A stretch of 36,629 bases of DNA from Burkholderiales bacterium (GCA_013044025.1 JABEVD010000167.1:1-36629), one strand, 5' to 3'; counted from the first letter of the stretch, positions 1 through 9,537 are shown. Notes: a model not told the origin generated them from the letters alone. Numbers and translations: made by a program.

Positions 1-657
1 CAGATTCGCGAGCTCGATTCCATTCTTGCGGAACTGAAAGGTTTGAAGCGCGGCAGGCTCAACATCGCCGTCGTCAGCACCGCCAATTATTTCGCGCCGC
101 AATTGCTCGCGGAATTTTGTTCTCAATATCCTGAAATCAAGGTGAGCTTGAATGTGGGGAACCGCGAAAGCGTTCTGAAGCAACTTCACGACAACGAGAT
201 CGACCTCGCGATCCTCGGCAGGCCCCCCAAGGGGATCGAGGTGGAAGCCCATCCTTTCATGGAAAACCGCATCGTGATCATCGCTGCCGGCAATTCCCCC
301 TATGCATCCGAATCCGCCATTCCCCCGACCAGGTTTCAGGACGAGACTTTCATCATGAGGGAGCAGGGTTCAGGGACCAGGATCGCAACCGAAGAATTTT
401 TCGCGGCTCATCATGTGAGGATCAAGACCGGAATGGAAATGAGCACGAACGAGTCGGTGAAACAGGCGGTGCAGGCTGGGATGGGGCTCGGCGTGCTTTC
501 CCTGGACACGGTGATGCTGGAAGTCGAAACCGGGCGGCTGGTGGTCCTGGATGTCCAGGGCTTTCCGATCATTCGCCACTGGTACATCGTTCACCGCGAA
601 AGCAAGCGTCTTTCAGGCGTTGCTGCAGCCTTCAAGAAATTTCTGATCAGCAAATGA
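1..657 (+). CDS. cbbR: LysR-family regulator of CO2-fixation genes, CbbR type (5' truncated)
   Basis: The reading frame is open from base 1, so the start codon and the N-terminal winged helix-turn-helix (roughly the first 90 residues of the family) lie outside the window; 218 residues of the effector-binding part are visible. The segments GRLNIAVVSTANYFAPQLL, VGNRESVL and DLAILGRPP are hallmarks of CbbR, the LysR regulator that senses metabolites of the Calvin cycle and controls cbb operons. The rest follows the periplasmic-binding-protein-like fold (EQGSGTR, then QAVQAGMGLGVLS). The gene ends 39 bp from the convergent end of fba, so it flanks the carbon operon but is not transcribed with it. 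Its usual divergent target operon would lie left of the window. Assignment to CbbR rather than another LysR is from motif recognition. Confidence 0.88.
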   Translation, partial: QIRELDSILAELKGLKRGRLNIAVVSTANYFAPQLLAEFCSQYPEIKVSLNVGNRESVLKQLHDNEIDLAILGRPPKGIEVEAHPFMENRIVIIAAGNSPYASESAIPPTRFQDETFIMREQGSGTRIATEEFFAAHHVRIKTGMEMSTNESVKQAVQAGMGLGVLSLDTVMLEVETGRLVVLDVQGFPIIRHWYIVHRESKRLSGVAAAFKKFLISK

Positions 658-681
658 AAAAGGCGGCCGAAGCCGCCTTTT
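657..681. terminator. Bidirectional rho-independent terminator between cbbR and fba
   Basis: Perfect stem AAAAGGCGGC / GCCGCCTTTT around a CGAA tetraloop. The A-run on one side and T-run on the other give a U-tract in both directions, fitting the convergent cbbR and fba genes. Confidence 0.88.
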
Positions 682-696
682 CGTGGACTGAATCGA

Positions 697-1761
697 TCAG
701 TTGATGACCGCTTTCAGTTCTCCTTTTGCATAGCGTTGTGCCATCTTGTCGAGGGAGATGGACGCGATCTTCGATGCCTGGCCTGCGGAGCCGAAAGCCT
801 CGTACCTTGCCTTGCAGATTTCCTTCATCGCCTTGGTGGAAGCGGCGAGGAATTTGCGTGGATCGAAGTTCTTGGTGTCTTCGAACAGGTGCTTGCGGAT
901 CGAGCCGGTGGAAGCCATGCGCAGGTCGGTGTCGATGTTCACCTTGCGAACACCATGCTTGATTCCTTCGACGATTTCCTCGACCGGAACGCCATAGGTT
1001 TCGCCCATGTTGCCGCCGAACTTGTTGATCACTTCGAGCCATTCCTGCGGAACGGAGGAAGATCCGTGCATCACCAGATGGGTATTGGGAATGCGGGCAT
1101 GGATTTCCTTGATGCGGTCGATGCGCAGCACGGCTCCGGTGGGCGGTTTGGTGAACTTGTATGCGCCATGCGAAGTGCCGATGGCGATCGCAAGCGCGTC
1201 GACCTGGGTCAGCTTCACGAATTCTGCAGCTTCGTTCGGGTCGGTGAGGAGCTGGTCGTGGGAGAGCACGCCTTCCGCGCCATGACCATCTTCCGCTTCG
1301 CCCTTTCCACTTTCGAGGGATCCCAGGCAGCCGAGTTCTCCTTCGACGGAAACACCCACTGCATGCGACATTTCCACCACCTTGCGGGTGGTATCCACGT
1401 TGTACTCGAAAGAGGAGGGGGTTTTCGCATCTTCCATCAGGGAACCGTCCATCATCACGCTGGAGAAACCGGAGCGGATCGCCTGGATGCAGATTGCTGG
1501 AGATGCGCCATGGTCCTGGTGCATGACGACCGGGATGTGAGGATAGGCTTCGACCGCTGCCTCGATCAGATGACGCAGGAATGCTTCACCTGCATACTTT
1601 CTCGCACCAGCAGAACCCTGCATGATCACGGGGCTGTTGCATTCGTCAGCCGCCTGCATGATCGCCTGGACCTGTTCAAGATTGTTCACGTTAAAAGCCG
1701 GAAGCCCATAGCCGTGTTCGGCAGCATGGTCCAGCAACTGTCTCATCGATACAAGAGCCAT
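697..1761 (-). CDS. fba: Class II fructose-bisphosphate aldolase, Calvin-cycle subtype
   Basis: Zinc-dependent enzyme that reversibly condenses dihydroxyacetone phosphate with glyceraldehyde-3-phosphate; in the Calvin cycle it can also form sedoheptulose-1,7-bisphosphate. The 354-residue protein opens with a typical [19 protein letters not shown] and carries [10 protein letters not shown] (about residues 78-87, metal and catalytic segment) and MMDGSL (103-108). Length and sequence match the cbbA-like aldolase subgroup rather than the longer E. coli FbaA group. The start is supported by an AGGAGG Shine-Dalgarno 7 bases upstream. It is the last gene of the tkt-gap-pgk-pyk-fba operon, 35 bp after pyk, and is followed by a bidirectional terminator. 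Cytoplasmic. Confidence 0.95.
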   Translation of the reverse strand: MALVSMRQLLDHAAEHGYGLPAFNVNNLEQVQAIMQAADECNSPVIMQGSAGARKYAGEAFLRHLIEAAVEAYPHIPVVMHQDHGASPAICIQAIRSGFSSVMMDGSLMEDAKTPSSFEYNVDTTRKVVEMSHAVGVSVEGELGCLGSLESGKGEAEDGHGAEGVLSHDQLLTDPNEAAEFVKLTQVDALAIAIGTSHGAYKFTKPPTGAVLRIDRIKEIHARIPNTHLVMHGSSSVPQEWLEVINKFGGNMGETYGVPVEEIVEGIKHGVRKVNIDTDLRMASTGSIRKHLFEDTKNFDPRKFLAASTKAMKEICKARYEAFGSAGQASKIASISLDKMAQRYAKGELKAVIN

Positions 1762-1796
1762 TTTTTTCCTCCTTCAGATAAATTCAGATTCAAATA

Positions 1797-3236
1797 CTAG
1801 ATGTGAGTTTTCCTGTTGTCACCCACCCTGACGATTTTCATCGTGTTGGTGCCGCCAGCCTGACCGATCGGCTCGCCGATGGTCAGGGCGATGAAGTCTC
1901 CATCTTCGATGATGTTTTGCTCGAGCAGCACTTCCTCGACCTTTTCCAGCAGCTTGTCCCTGTCATAACCATTGAATTCACCGATGATGGGATAGACTCC
2001 CCTGTAAAGGGTCATTTTCCTTCTGGTGTTTTCGATGTTGGTCATCGCATAGATGGGTACGCCGCTGTTGATTCTGGACATCCAAAGCGGGGTGGATCCG
2101 GATTCGGTCAGGGATGCGATGGCCTTGAGCTTGAGGTGGAATGCCGTGAAACAGGTCGCCATCGCGATGGACTGGTCGATCCTGGTGAATTCCCGGTTGA
2201 GGAATCCTCTTTCGAGGGACGCCTCCACCGCTTTTTCCGCTTCGACGCAGATTCTGCTCATCGCTTCGATGGTCTCGACAGGATATTTTCCAGCCGCGCT
2301 TTCCGCTGAAAGCATCACGCCGTCGGTCCCGTCGAGCACTGCGTTGGCGACATCGGACACTTCCGCACGGGTGGGAATCGGGTTTTCGATCATCGATTCC
2401 ATCATCTGGGTCGCGGTGATGGTCAGCTTGTTCTTGTCCCTTGCAAGCTTGATCATCTTTTTCTGCAGGGCGGGCACTGCCGCATCTCCCACTTCCACGC
2501 CGAGATCTCCTCGCGCCACCATGATGCCGTCGCTGGCGTCCAGGATTTCTTCGAGCGCGGGAATGGCTTCCGCCCGCTCGATCTTCGCGATGAGCAGACC
2601 GTGACCGCCTGCATTTCTCAGCAGTTCTCTCGCAAGGTGGATGTCGCTGCCGTTCCTCGGAAAGGAAACCGCCAGATAATCGGCTCCCAGCTGGGCGGCC
2701 GTCCTGATGTCTTCCTTGTCCTTTTCGGTCAAAGCCGGTGCGCTAAGACCTCCGCCCTGGCGGTTGATTCCCTTGTTGTTGGAAAGCACGCCGCCATGCC
2801 TGACCGTGCAATGGATTCTCGGTCCGTTGATCGAATCGACCGACAGCACGATCCTTCCGTCGTCGAGGAGGAGTATGTCTCCCTTTTCGACATCCTGTGG
2901 AAGCGTTTTGTAATCCAGTCCGACCCTTTCCTGGTTTCCCAGTTCGCATTCCGCATCGAGAATGAAGGGGTCGTTTCTTTCCAGCCGGATTTTGGTATTT
3001 TCGAACTTTCCAATCCGGATTTTCGGTCCCTGTAGATCCGCCATGATTCCGACGGATTTTCCCAGCTTGTCGGCGATTTTCCTGACCAGTTCCGCTCTGC
3101 GGATATGGTCCTGTGCCGTGCCATGAGAGAAATTCATGCGAACCACGTCCATGCCCGCCAGAATCATCTTTTCGAGCATGTCGGCTTCTGAGGAGGATGG
3201 CCCCAGGGTTGCTACAATTTTCGTTCTTCGTTGCAT
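1797..3236 (-). CDS. pyk: Pyruvate kinase
   Basis: Transfers phosphate from phosphoenolpyruvate to ADP, giving pyruvate and ATP in the cytoplasm. The 479-residue protein starts MQRRTKIVATLGPSS and has the substrate/K+ segment RMNFSHG (33-39), the catalytic lysine and metal-binding glutamate in IAKIER (K218, E220), the ARGDLGVEVG metal segment (241-250) and TATQMMESMI. It sits between pgk and fba in a carbon operon, an arrangement linking the Calvin and glycolytic genes to pyruvate formation. The start codon lies just downstream of an intercistronic hairpin after pgk, and only a weak ribosome-binding sequence is visible, so translation may be modest. Family assignment is secure. Confidence 0.96.
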   Translation of the reverse strand: MQRRTKIVATLGPSSSEADMLEKMILAGMDVVRMNFSHGTAQDHIRRAELVRKIADKLGKSVGIMADLQGPKIRIGKFENTKIRLERNDPFILDAECELGNQERVGLDYKTLPQDVEKGDILLLDDGRIVLSVDSINGPRIHCTVRHGGVLSNNKGINRQGGGLSAPALTEKDKEDIRTAAQLGADYLAVSFPRNGSDIHLARELLRNAGGHGLLIAKIERAEAIPALEEILDASDGIMVARGDLGVEVGDAAVPALQKKMIKLARDKNKLTITATQMMESMIENPIPTRAEVSDVANAVLDGTDGVMLSAESAAGKYPVETIEAMSRICVEAEKAVEASLERGFLNREFTRIDQSIAMATCFTAFHLKLKAIASLTESGSTPLWMSRINSGVPIYAMTNIENTRRKMTLYRGVYPIIGEFNGYDRDKLLEKVEEVLLEQNIIEDGDFIALTIGEPIGQAGGTNTMKIVRVGDNRKTHI

Positions 3237-3260
3237 ATTCTTGGCTGATTCAAGGAGAGG

Positions 3261-3281
3261 TGCCAGCCCAAAGGGCTGGCA
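3261..3281 (-). other. Intercistronic hairpin between pgk and pyk
   Basis: A 9-bp perfect inverted repeat (TGCCAGCCC, AAA loop on the plus strand, GGGCTGGCA) lies between the pgk stop and the pyk start. Neither strand has a T-run directly after the stem, so it is not a classical terminator. A role in mRNA processing or 3'-end protection of the upstream transcript is possible (inference). Confidence 0.6.
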
Positions 3282-3286
3282 AAATT

Positions 3287-4468
3287 TTATTGTGCGCGCT
3301 GCTCAAGAATTTCCACAGAGGGAAGCGTCTTGCCTTCAAGGAACTCGAGGAATGCGCCGCCAGCCGTGGAAATGTACGACACCTTGTCATAAATGTCGTA
3401 CTTCTGGATCGCAGCGATGGTGTCGCCGCCTCCAGCCAGGGTGAATGCAGGGGTTTTCGCAATCGCTTCTGCAATGGTCCTGGTTCCTTCTCCGAACTGG
3501 TCGAATTCGAAAACGCCGACAGGACCATTCCATACGACGGTTCCAGCTTTCATGATGATTTCTGCCAGTTCAGCCGCCGATTTCGGTCCAATATCGAAAA
3601 TCATGTCGTCTTCGGCCACATCCCCGGCATCCTTCAGAACAGCCGGTTCGTTTGCGTCGAATTTCTTTCCGACCACGACATCGACCGCGATGGGAATGTT
3701 CGCACCCCTAGCCGACATTTTCTCCATGAGACTCTGCGCGGTGGGCACGAGATCGTCTTCACAGAGGGATTTGCCAACAGGTTTTCCGGTCGCCTTCAGG
3801 AAGGTGTTCGCGATTCCGCCGCCCACCACCATCTGATCGACCTTCTCGGAAAGAGATTCGAGCACGGTCAGCTTGGTCGAGACCTTGGATCCGCCGACGA
3901 TTGCCACCATCGGACGTGCAGGATTGGCCAGCGCTTTTTCCAGCGCATCCAGTTCTTCGGTGAGCAGGATTCCGGCACAGGCCACAGGCGCATATTTTGC
4001 CACGCCATGGGTCGAAGCTTCTGCGCGGTGTGCCGTGCCGAATGCATCCATCACGAAGATGTCGCAAAGGGCCGCGTATTTCTTCGCGGTCTCGTCCACG
4101 TTTTTCTTTTCGCCGACATTGACTCGACAGTTTTCGAGAACGACGAGTTCTCCGGATGCGACTTCGAATCCGCCATCCACCCACTCCCGTATCAGGCGCA
4201 CCGATTTTCCGAGACGCTCGGAAATGTTGTCAGCCACCGGCTTCAACGAAACTTCCTCGGTGAATTCGCCTTCAGTCGGCCTGCCGAGGTGGGATGTGAC
4301 CATCACTTTCGCTCCCTTGGACAGGCAGTGGTTGATGGTTGCCATCGAGGCAGTGATCCTCGCATCGGAAGTCACTTTGCCATCCTTCACCGGTACATTC
4401 AGGTCGGCCCGGATCAGAACCTTCTTGTCCTTCAAATCAAGGTCAGTCATTCGAATGAATTTAGCCAT
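3287..4468 (-). CDS. pgk: Phosphoglycerate kinase
   Basis: Interconverts 3-phosphoglycerate plus ATP and 1,3-bisphosphoglycerate plus ADP; in autotrophs it runs in the Calvin-cycle direction. The frame is open further upstream to about 4525, but the start chosen here ([12 protein letters not shown]) matches the family N-terminus, follows an AGGA-type ribosome-binding site, and gives 393 residues, the usual length. Visible motifs are the substrate loop RADLNVP (20-26), [10 protein letters not shown] (58-67) and the C-terminal nucleotide-binding GGGDTIAAI. It follows gap after a terminator-like hairpin and precedes pyk. Confidence 0.95.
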   Translation of the reverse strand: MAKFIRMTDLDLKDKKVLIRADLNVPVKDGKVTSDARITASMATINHCLSKGAKVMVTSHLGRPTEGEFTEEVSLKPVADNISERLGKSVRLIREWVDGGFEVASGELVVLENCRVNVGEKKNVDETAKKYAALCDIFVMDAFGTAHRAEASTHGVAKYAPVACAGILLTEELDALEKALANPARPMVAIVGGSKVSTKLTVLESLSEKVDQMVVGGGIANTFLKATGKPVGKSLCEDDLVPTAQSLMEKMSARGANIPIAVDVVVGKKFDANEPAVLKDAGDVAEDDMIFDIGPKSAAELAEIIMKAGTVVWNGPVGVFEFDQFGEGTRTIAEAIAKTPAFTLAGGGDTIAAIQKYDIYDKVSYISTAGGAFLEFLEGKTLPSVEILEQRAQ

Positions 4469-4495
4469 TTTCTTCCTACTGCGAATGTTGAATGT

Positions 4496-4513
4496 GGAGC
4501 GGCATTGCGCTCC
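4496..4513 (-). other. Short hairpin in the pgk leader
   Basis: Inverted repeat GGAGCG / CGCTCC with a 6-base loop between the gap-pgk terminator-like element and the pgk ribosome-binding site. It would form at the 5' end of any transcript reading through into pgk. No known regulatory class recognised. Confidence 0.35.
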
Positions 4514-4517
4514 TCCC

Positions 4518-4547
4518 AAAAACAAGAGGCACAGTTTTCTGTGCCTC
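4518..4547 (-). terminator. Terminator-like hairpin between gap and pgk
   Basis: Read on the minus strand, a 9-bp perfect stem GAGGCACAG / CTGTGCCTC with an AAAA loop is followed by TTGTTTTT. This has the form of an intrinsic terminator just after the gap stop codon. Because pgk, pyk and fba lie downstream on the same strand, it may act as a partial terminator that lowers their expression relative to tkt and gap. Confidence 0.75.
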
Positions 4548-4557
4548 GATTATCGTC

Positions 4558-5568
<1,011 letters not shown>

Positions 5569-5587
5569 CTATTGGTATGTGAAAGTG

Positions 5588-7600
5588 TTACAGGAGGCCC
5601 GTCACCTTGGCGACGACATTGTCCGCAGTGATGCCGAAATGCTTGAACAGTTCTCCAGCCGGTGCGGATTCTCCGAAAGTATCCATGCCGACCACTTCCC
5701 CTTCCAGGCCGACATATTTGCGCCAGAAATCGGTGACGCCGGCTTCCACTGCCACGCGTGCCACTCCCTTTGGCAACACGCTATCCCTGTATTCCTTTTC
5801 CTGACGATCGAACACGTTGGTAGAGGGCATGGATACGACGCGCACGCCGATTCCCTTTTCGGCAAGCGCCTTTTGCGCCTGCATGGCCACTTCCACTTCG
5901 GATCCGGTCGCGATCAGTATCGCCTTCAGTTCTCCCTGTGCTTCGGAGAGAACATAGCCGCCCTTCCGGATGTTGGAAATGGTCTGATCGTCCCTTTGCT
6001 GGAATTTCAGGTTCTGGCGGCTGAAAATCAGCGAGGAAGGTCCGGTCTTCCTTTCCACCGCGCAAGTCCAGGAAATCGCGGATTCGATCGTGTCGCAGGG
6101 GCGCCCTACGTCCATGTTGGGAATGTAGCGCAGGGTGGAAATCTGTTCGACCGGTTGATGGGTGGGGCCGTCTTCTCCCAGGCCGATCGAATCGTGCGTG
6201 AACACGTAGATCACCCTTTGCTTCATCAGCGCAGACATCCTGAGTGCGTTTCTCGCATATTCCGAGAACATCAGGAAGGTTCCGCCAAAGGGAAGAATGC
6301 CGCCATGCAGGCCCATGCCGTTCATGATGTGCGCCATGCCGAATTCACGAACGCCGTAGCTGATGTAGTTGCCGGATTTCTTGCCGTGAACGTGATGGCA
6401 TCCCGGCCAGTTGGTCAGATTCGAACCGGTCAGGTCAGCGGAACCGCCCACGAATTCAGGCAGTGCGGGCTGAAGGCCAGTGATGCAGTTTTGCGAAGCC
6501 TTGCGGGTTGCGATCGTTTCAGCCTTTTCCCTGGTCTTTGCGATGAAAGCGGCTACATGGCTTTCCCAGTTTGCGGGCAAATCTCCTGCCATGCGGCGCT
6601 TGAATTCCGCTGCTTCTGCAGGGTAGGCGCTTTCGTATTCCGCGAACTTGTTGTTCCAGAGGGTTTCGATCCCTTCACCCTTCACCCTGGCATACCAGCC
6701 TTCGTAGACTTCCTGGGGAATTTCGAAGGGAGGGTATTCCCAACCGATGTTGGCACGGGTATCCGCCACTTCCGCATCGCCAAGTGCTGCACCGTGAACG
6801 TCGTGCGTACCTTCCTTGTTGGGGGATCCCCTGCCGATGACGGTCTTGCAGCAGATCAGCGTAGGCTTGTCCGTAACCGCCTTCGCTTCGTTGGTCGCTT
6901 TGTCGATGGCAACCGGATCGTGACCGTCTACACCGGAAATGACATGCCAGCCATAGGCTTCGAAGCGCTTGGGAGTGTCGTCCGTGAACCACCCTTCGAC
7001 ATGTCCGTCGATGGAAATGCCGTTGTCATCCCAGTAGCCGATCAGTTTTCCGAGACCCCAGGTTCCTGCCAATGCGCAGGCTTCGTGGGAGATGCCTTCC
7101 ATCAGACAGCCGTCACCCATGAAGACGTAGGTGTAATGGTTGACTATGTCGAAACCCGGGCGGTTGAACTGTTCCGCCAGAATTTTTTCCGCCATCGCCA
7201 TTCCGACCGCATTGGTGATTCCCTGGCCGAGAGGACCGGTCGTGGTTTCCACGCCCGGGGTATAGCCGTATTCCGGGTGGCCCGGCGTCCTGGAATGCAA
7301 CTGGCGGAACCTCTTGAGTTCCTCGATGGGAAGATCGTACCCGGTCAGGTGAAGCAGTGCGTAGATCAGCATGGAGACATGACCGTTCGAAAGAACAAAC
7401 CGGTCGCGGTCAGCCCATTTCGGATTGGCAGGGTTATGCCTCAAATGCCTGTTCCACACGACTTCCGCAATTTCCGCCATGCCCATCGGGGCGCCGGGAT
7501 GTCCGGAATTGGCTTTCTGAACCGCATCCATGGCGAGAGCGCGTATGGCATTGGTCAGTTTGCTGAATGTTGGTTTGCTCAAATTCTCGGAATTTGCCAT
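5588..7600 (-). CDS. tkt: Transketolase
   Basis: Thiamine-diphosphate enzyme that moves two-carbon ketol units between sugar phosphates in the Calvin and non-oxidative pentose phosphate pathways. The 670-residue length is normal. Motifs include [10 protein letters not shown] (31-40), the TPP-binding stretch from MGDGCLMEG (161-169) to the asparagine in YWDDN (189-193), the pyrimidine-domain segments [14 protein letters not shown] and [15 protein letters not shown], and a C-terminal domain. A GAGGA ribosome-binding site precedes the start. It is the first gene of the tkt-gap-pgk-pyk-fba operon, so its promoter must lie in the AT-rich region upstream (7601 onward), beside the repeated DnaA-box locus. 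In an autotroph it would be called cbbT. Confidence 0.96.
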   Translation of the reverse strand: MANSENLSKPTFSKLTNAIRALAMDAVQKANSGHPGAPMGMAEIAEVVWNRHLRHNPANPKWADRDRFVLSNGHVSMLIYALLHLTGYDLPIEELKRFRQLHSRTPGHPEYGYTPGVETTTGPLGQGITNAVGMAMAEKILAEQFNRPGFDIVNHYTYVFMGDGCLMEGISHEACALAGTWGLGKLIGYWDDNGISIDGHVEGWFTDDTPKRFEAYGWHVISGVDGHDPVAIDKATNEAKAVTDKPTLICCKTVIGRGSPNKEGTHDVHGAALGDAEVADTRANIGWEYPPFEIPQEVYEGWYARVKGEGIETLWNNKFAEYESAYPAEAAEFKRRMAGDLPANWESHVAAFIAKTREKAETIATRKASQNCITGLQPALPEFVGGSADLTGSNLTNWPGCHHVHGKKSGNYISYGVREFGMAHIMNGMGLHGGILPFGGTFLMFSEYARNALRMSALMKQRVIYVFTHDSIGLGEDGPTHQPVEQISTLRYIPNMDVGRPCDTIESAISWTCAVERKTGPSSLIFSRQNLKFQQRDDQTISNIRKGGYVLSEAQGELKAILIATGSEVEVAMQAQKALAEKGIGVRVVSMPSTNVFDRQEKEYRDSVLPKGVARVAVEAGVTDFWRKYVGLEGEVVGMDTFGESAPAGELFKHFGITADNVVAKVTGLL

Positions 7601-7811
7601 TGGTTTGTCCTCGTTGCCCTTAGAACCTGTCTTGATGCAAATCCATTATGTTTATGGATTTACATATAGTTACCGTTTATCAACATGGGAAACGCAGCAT
7701 GTTCGCTTTCCCGGCCAAAAGATTTGTGATTATTACTCATTGAAACTTCCATGGCAACTCGAAGGCGGGTCTTCGTGATTTCTTCGCTTTTTGTGTTCCC
7801 AGATTATTTTT
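7601..7811. other. Leader/promoter region of the tkt operon
   Basis: No gene is visible. This stretch must hold the promoter for tkt-gap-pgk-pyk-fba, but I could not pick a convincing -35/-10 pair. A single imperfect DnaA-box-like TTATCAACA occurs at 7678-7686 and an inverted repeat lies at 7640-7660. Confidence 0.5.
7640..7660. promoter_or_regulatory. Inverted repeat upstream of tkt, possible operator
   Basis: AATCCAT and ATGGATT form a 7-bp dyad with a 7-bp spacer, 40-60 bp upstream of the tkt start. Position and symmetry would suit a regulator-binding site, such as for the nearby CbbR, but the half-sites are not a clear CbbR consensus. It could also simply be a hairpin in the 5' leader. 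Confidence 0.3.
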
Positions 7812-7929
7812 TTCAATTTGTAAAAAGAATAATACTGATAGAGTTGCATGGTTTTCTGTATTGAAAATATTCAATAATAAAAACAATATTTTATATTTGA
7901 TTTTTAACTTGATGAAGCTGCGTTCAGCC

Positions 7930-7938
7930 TGTGGACAA
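7930..7938 (-). promoter_or_regulatory. DnaA box, variant TTGTCCACA
   Basis: Minus-strand TTGTCCACA, one mismatch from the TTATCCACA consensus; it is the copy-1 counterpart of the perfect box at 8215-8223. The same 9-mer also occurs by chance inside ntrY, so on its own it is weak. Its value comes from its position in the repeat. Confidence 0.5.
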
Positions 7939-7975
7939 ATTGTTGTGAATTTAAAAAATTTTTTTCAGGAACCAT

Positions 7976-7984
7976 TTATTCACA
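7976..7984 (+). promoter_or_regulatory. DnaA box, TTATTCACA
   Basis: Plus-strand TTATTCACA fits the relaxed TTATNCACA consensus and faces the box at 7930-7938 across a 37-bp spacer, the same geometry as in copy 2. Confidence 0.65.
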
Positions 7985-8214
7985 GTTTATTGTTGCGATT
8001 TTCCGTGTTGATGTCGAATTTCAGGATTTCATGAATTTTGGTATTCCTTCACACCCTTTCGGCGAGTCATGCCGATTGACACTCACTCTATCTTTTCAAA
8101 TTTGTAAAAATAATAGAACTGATAGAGGCGGCTGTTTTTCTGTATTGAAAAATATAGATTTTAAAAACAGATTGTTATCTTGATATTTGGGGCTTGATGA
8201 AGCGGGGCTTTGCC

Positions 8215-8223
8215 TGTGGATAA
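8215..8223 (-). promoter_or_regulatory. DnaA box, perfect TTATCCACA
   Basis: Minus-strand perfect consensus DnaA box in copy 2 of the repeat, inverted relative to the box at 8261-8269. Confidence 0.75.
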
Positions 8224-8260
8224 ATTGTTGCAAATTTTGAATTATCCCTTTCGGAACCAT

Positions 8261-8269
8261 TTATCCACA
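8261..8269 (+). promoter_or_regulatory. DnaA box, perfect TTATCCACA
   Basis: Plus-strand perfect consensus DnaA box that closes copy 2 of the repeat, 12 bp from the ntrX stop codon. Confidence 0.75.
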
Positions 8270-8280
8270 GTATTTTTCGT

Positions 8281-9537
8281 TCAGTTTTTTCTGAATTTGA
8301 TGCCGAGTTGTTTGAGCTTTCGGTACAGATGGGTTCTTTCCAGGCCCACATTTTCGGCCACTTTGGTCATTCCGCCGTTTTCCCTGGAGATGTGGTATTC
8401 GAAATAAATCCTTTCGAATATGTCCCTGGCTTCCCTGAGGGGCATGTCAAGAGGAAAATCCATTCCCCTGTTTTCCTTTTTCGGCTGCTGCTTGGACAGC
8501 ATCTGACTGGCATTTTCCTGGGTGATTTGCTCTTCCTGCGAGGTCAGGGCAAGAGATTTGACGACCGCGATGAGCTGGGAGATGTTTCCAGGCCATTCGT
8601 AATTTCTCAGCGTGTTGAGCGCCCCCGTGCTGAATTTGCGGATGGGCGTTTCCTTGGATTCCACGAATCTGGAAAGGATGTGATTTGCGATATTCGGGAT
8701 GTCCTCAGGATGGGATCGAAGGGGAGGGATGACCACGGTGAGGCTTACGAGCGCCTGAAACAAATCTGCGTCGTATTCGCCGATGGCGACCCGTTCTGCG
8801 ATCTGTTGCGTGGATCCACAAATCAGCCTGATCTTGTTTTCCTCGATATGCTCGAGCAAGGCGAGCAGTTTCTTCTGTTGCTCCTTGTTGAGATCTCCGA
8901 TTTCCCGGATGAACAATACCCCTTCCTTGGCCTTGTCGATCCATTCGGATGAAGGCCTGTCCAGTTCTTCCGGATCGATGATTTCCATCCATGGGAAATT
9001 CTGGTTTCTGAAATAATTTGCACATATTTCGATTTCGCTTCCCGGTTCTCCAGTGATGAGGATCGGCATGGAATGTTTTCCCGCCTGCTCCAGCGTTCTG
9101 TAGAGTTTCACCATCGCTTGCGATTTGCCGAGCGCCGCCAGTGAAAGCGTGGGAGGGGGAGCTGCATCGTTCCTTTGCAATGCCCTTCCCACCGTGCTGA
9201 TGAGCTTTTGCAGCGCGATCGGCTTTTCGAGAAAGTCGCAAGCACCGATCCTGGTTGCTTCGATGGCCGTCTCGATCGTACCGTGGCCGGACATCATCAC
9301 CACCGGCATCGTCAACTGACCTGAACTTGCCCATTCCTTCAACAGTGAAATGCCGTCCGTATCCGGCATCCAGATGTCGAGCAGCACCAGATCCGGTCTG
9401 GAGTGGTTCCTGAATTTCCTGGCCTGTTCGGCATTTTCAGCCAACGCGACCTGGTAGCCTTCGTCCGACAGAATTTCCGATAGAAGATCCCGGATCCCGA
9501 TTTCGTCATCCACGACAAGAATCTGATTTGAACTCAT
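8281..9537 (-). CDS. ntrX: NtrX-like response regulator with degenerate AAA+ domain
   Basis: Partner regulator of the NtrY kinase. The 418-residue protein has an intact receiver domain (acidic residues D10-D11, phosphoacceptor D54 in LLDIWMPD, S83, K105) and an intact C-terminal Fis-type helix-turn-helix (about 388-418, MTKVAENVGLERTHLYRKLK). The central sigma54-activator AAA+ domain is shortened and decayed: Walker A reads GEPGSEIE (163-170) instead of GE.G.GKE, the Walker B region reads VLFIREIGD with R211 where the aspartate of LFLDE should be, GAFTGA is absent, and the arginine-finger segment reads YDADLFQAL. PPLRSHPEDI and NYEWPGNISQL remain. It therefore probably binds DNA under phosphorylation control without ATP hydrolysis or sigma54 activation (inference). 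It starts directly after the ntrY stop codon. Confidence 0.88.
   Translation of the reverse strand: MSSNQILVVDDEIGIRDLLSEILSDEGYQVALAENAEQARKFRNHSRPDLVLLDIWMPDTDGISLLKEWASSGQLTMPVVMMSGHGTIETAIEATRIGACDFLEKPIALQKLISTVGRALQRNDAAPPPTLSLAALGKSQAMVKLYRTLEQAGKHSMPILITGEPGSEIEICANYFRNQNFPWMEIIDPEELDRPSSEWIDKAKEGVLFIREIGDLNKEQQKKLLALLEHIEENKIRLICGSTQQIAERVAIGEYDADLFQALVSLTVVIPPLRSHPEDIPNIANHILSRFVESKETPIRKFSTGALNTLRNYEWPGNISQLIAVVKSLALTSQEEQITQENASQMLSKQQPKKENRGMDFPLDMPLREARDIFERIYFEYHISRENGGMTKVAENVGLERTHLYRKLKQLGIKFRKN

Larger units (their letters stand above)
7812..7986 (+). repeat. Imperfect direct repeat, copy 1 (DnaA-box module)
   Basis: Blocks shared with copy 2, at a constant offset of 284-285 bp: TTTGTAAAAA, CTGATAGAG (7835-7843), TTTTCTGTATTGAAAA (7852-7867), CTTGATGAAGC (7908-7918), GCCTGTGGA (7927-7935) and GGAACCATTTAT (7968-7979). 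This copy also has a small AT-rich palindrome, ATTGAA-AATA-TTCAAT, at 7860-7875 that copy 2 lacks. Confidence 0.85.
7812..8271. other. oriC: Candidate replication origin: duplicated DnaA-box/AT-rich module
   Basis: This region consists of two imperfect direct copies of one ~175 bp module joined by ~108 bp. Each copy contains an AT-rich left half and an inverted pair of DnaA boxes with a fixed 37-bp spacer in its right half. Two of the four boxes are perfect TTATCCACA. No gene is present between the tkt start and the ntrX stop. The layout fits an origin with an unwinding element beside DnaA boxes. The alternatives are a DnaA-titrating locus or DnaA-controlled transcription of tkt. The short dnaA-rpmH gap (about 24.6 kb) does not look large enough for an origin. 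Function is inference. Confidence 0.55.
8095..8271 (+). repeat. Imperfect direct repeat, copy 2 (DnaA-box module)
   Basis: Second copy of the module, with CTGATAGAG at 8119-8127, TTTTCTGTATTGAAAA at 8136-8151, CTTGATGAAGC at 8193-8203, GCCTGTGGA at 8212-8220 and GGAACCATTTAT at 8253-8264. Both of its DnaA boxes are perfect. It ends about 10 bp before the ntrX stop codon. Confidence 0.85.

Noticed and set aside
3261-3281. Intrinsic terminator between pgk and pyk
   Set aside because: The stem is strong but neither strand has a T-run directly after it, so it is listed as a hairpin only.
8076-8104. Promoter in the spacer between the two DnaA-box repeats
   Set aside because: A perfect TTGACA is present at 8076-8081, but no acceptable -10 lies 16-18 bp downstream and no gene follows on the plus strand.
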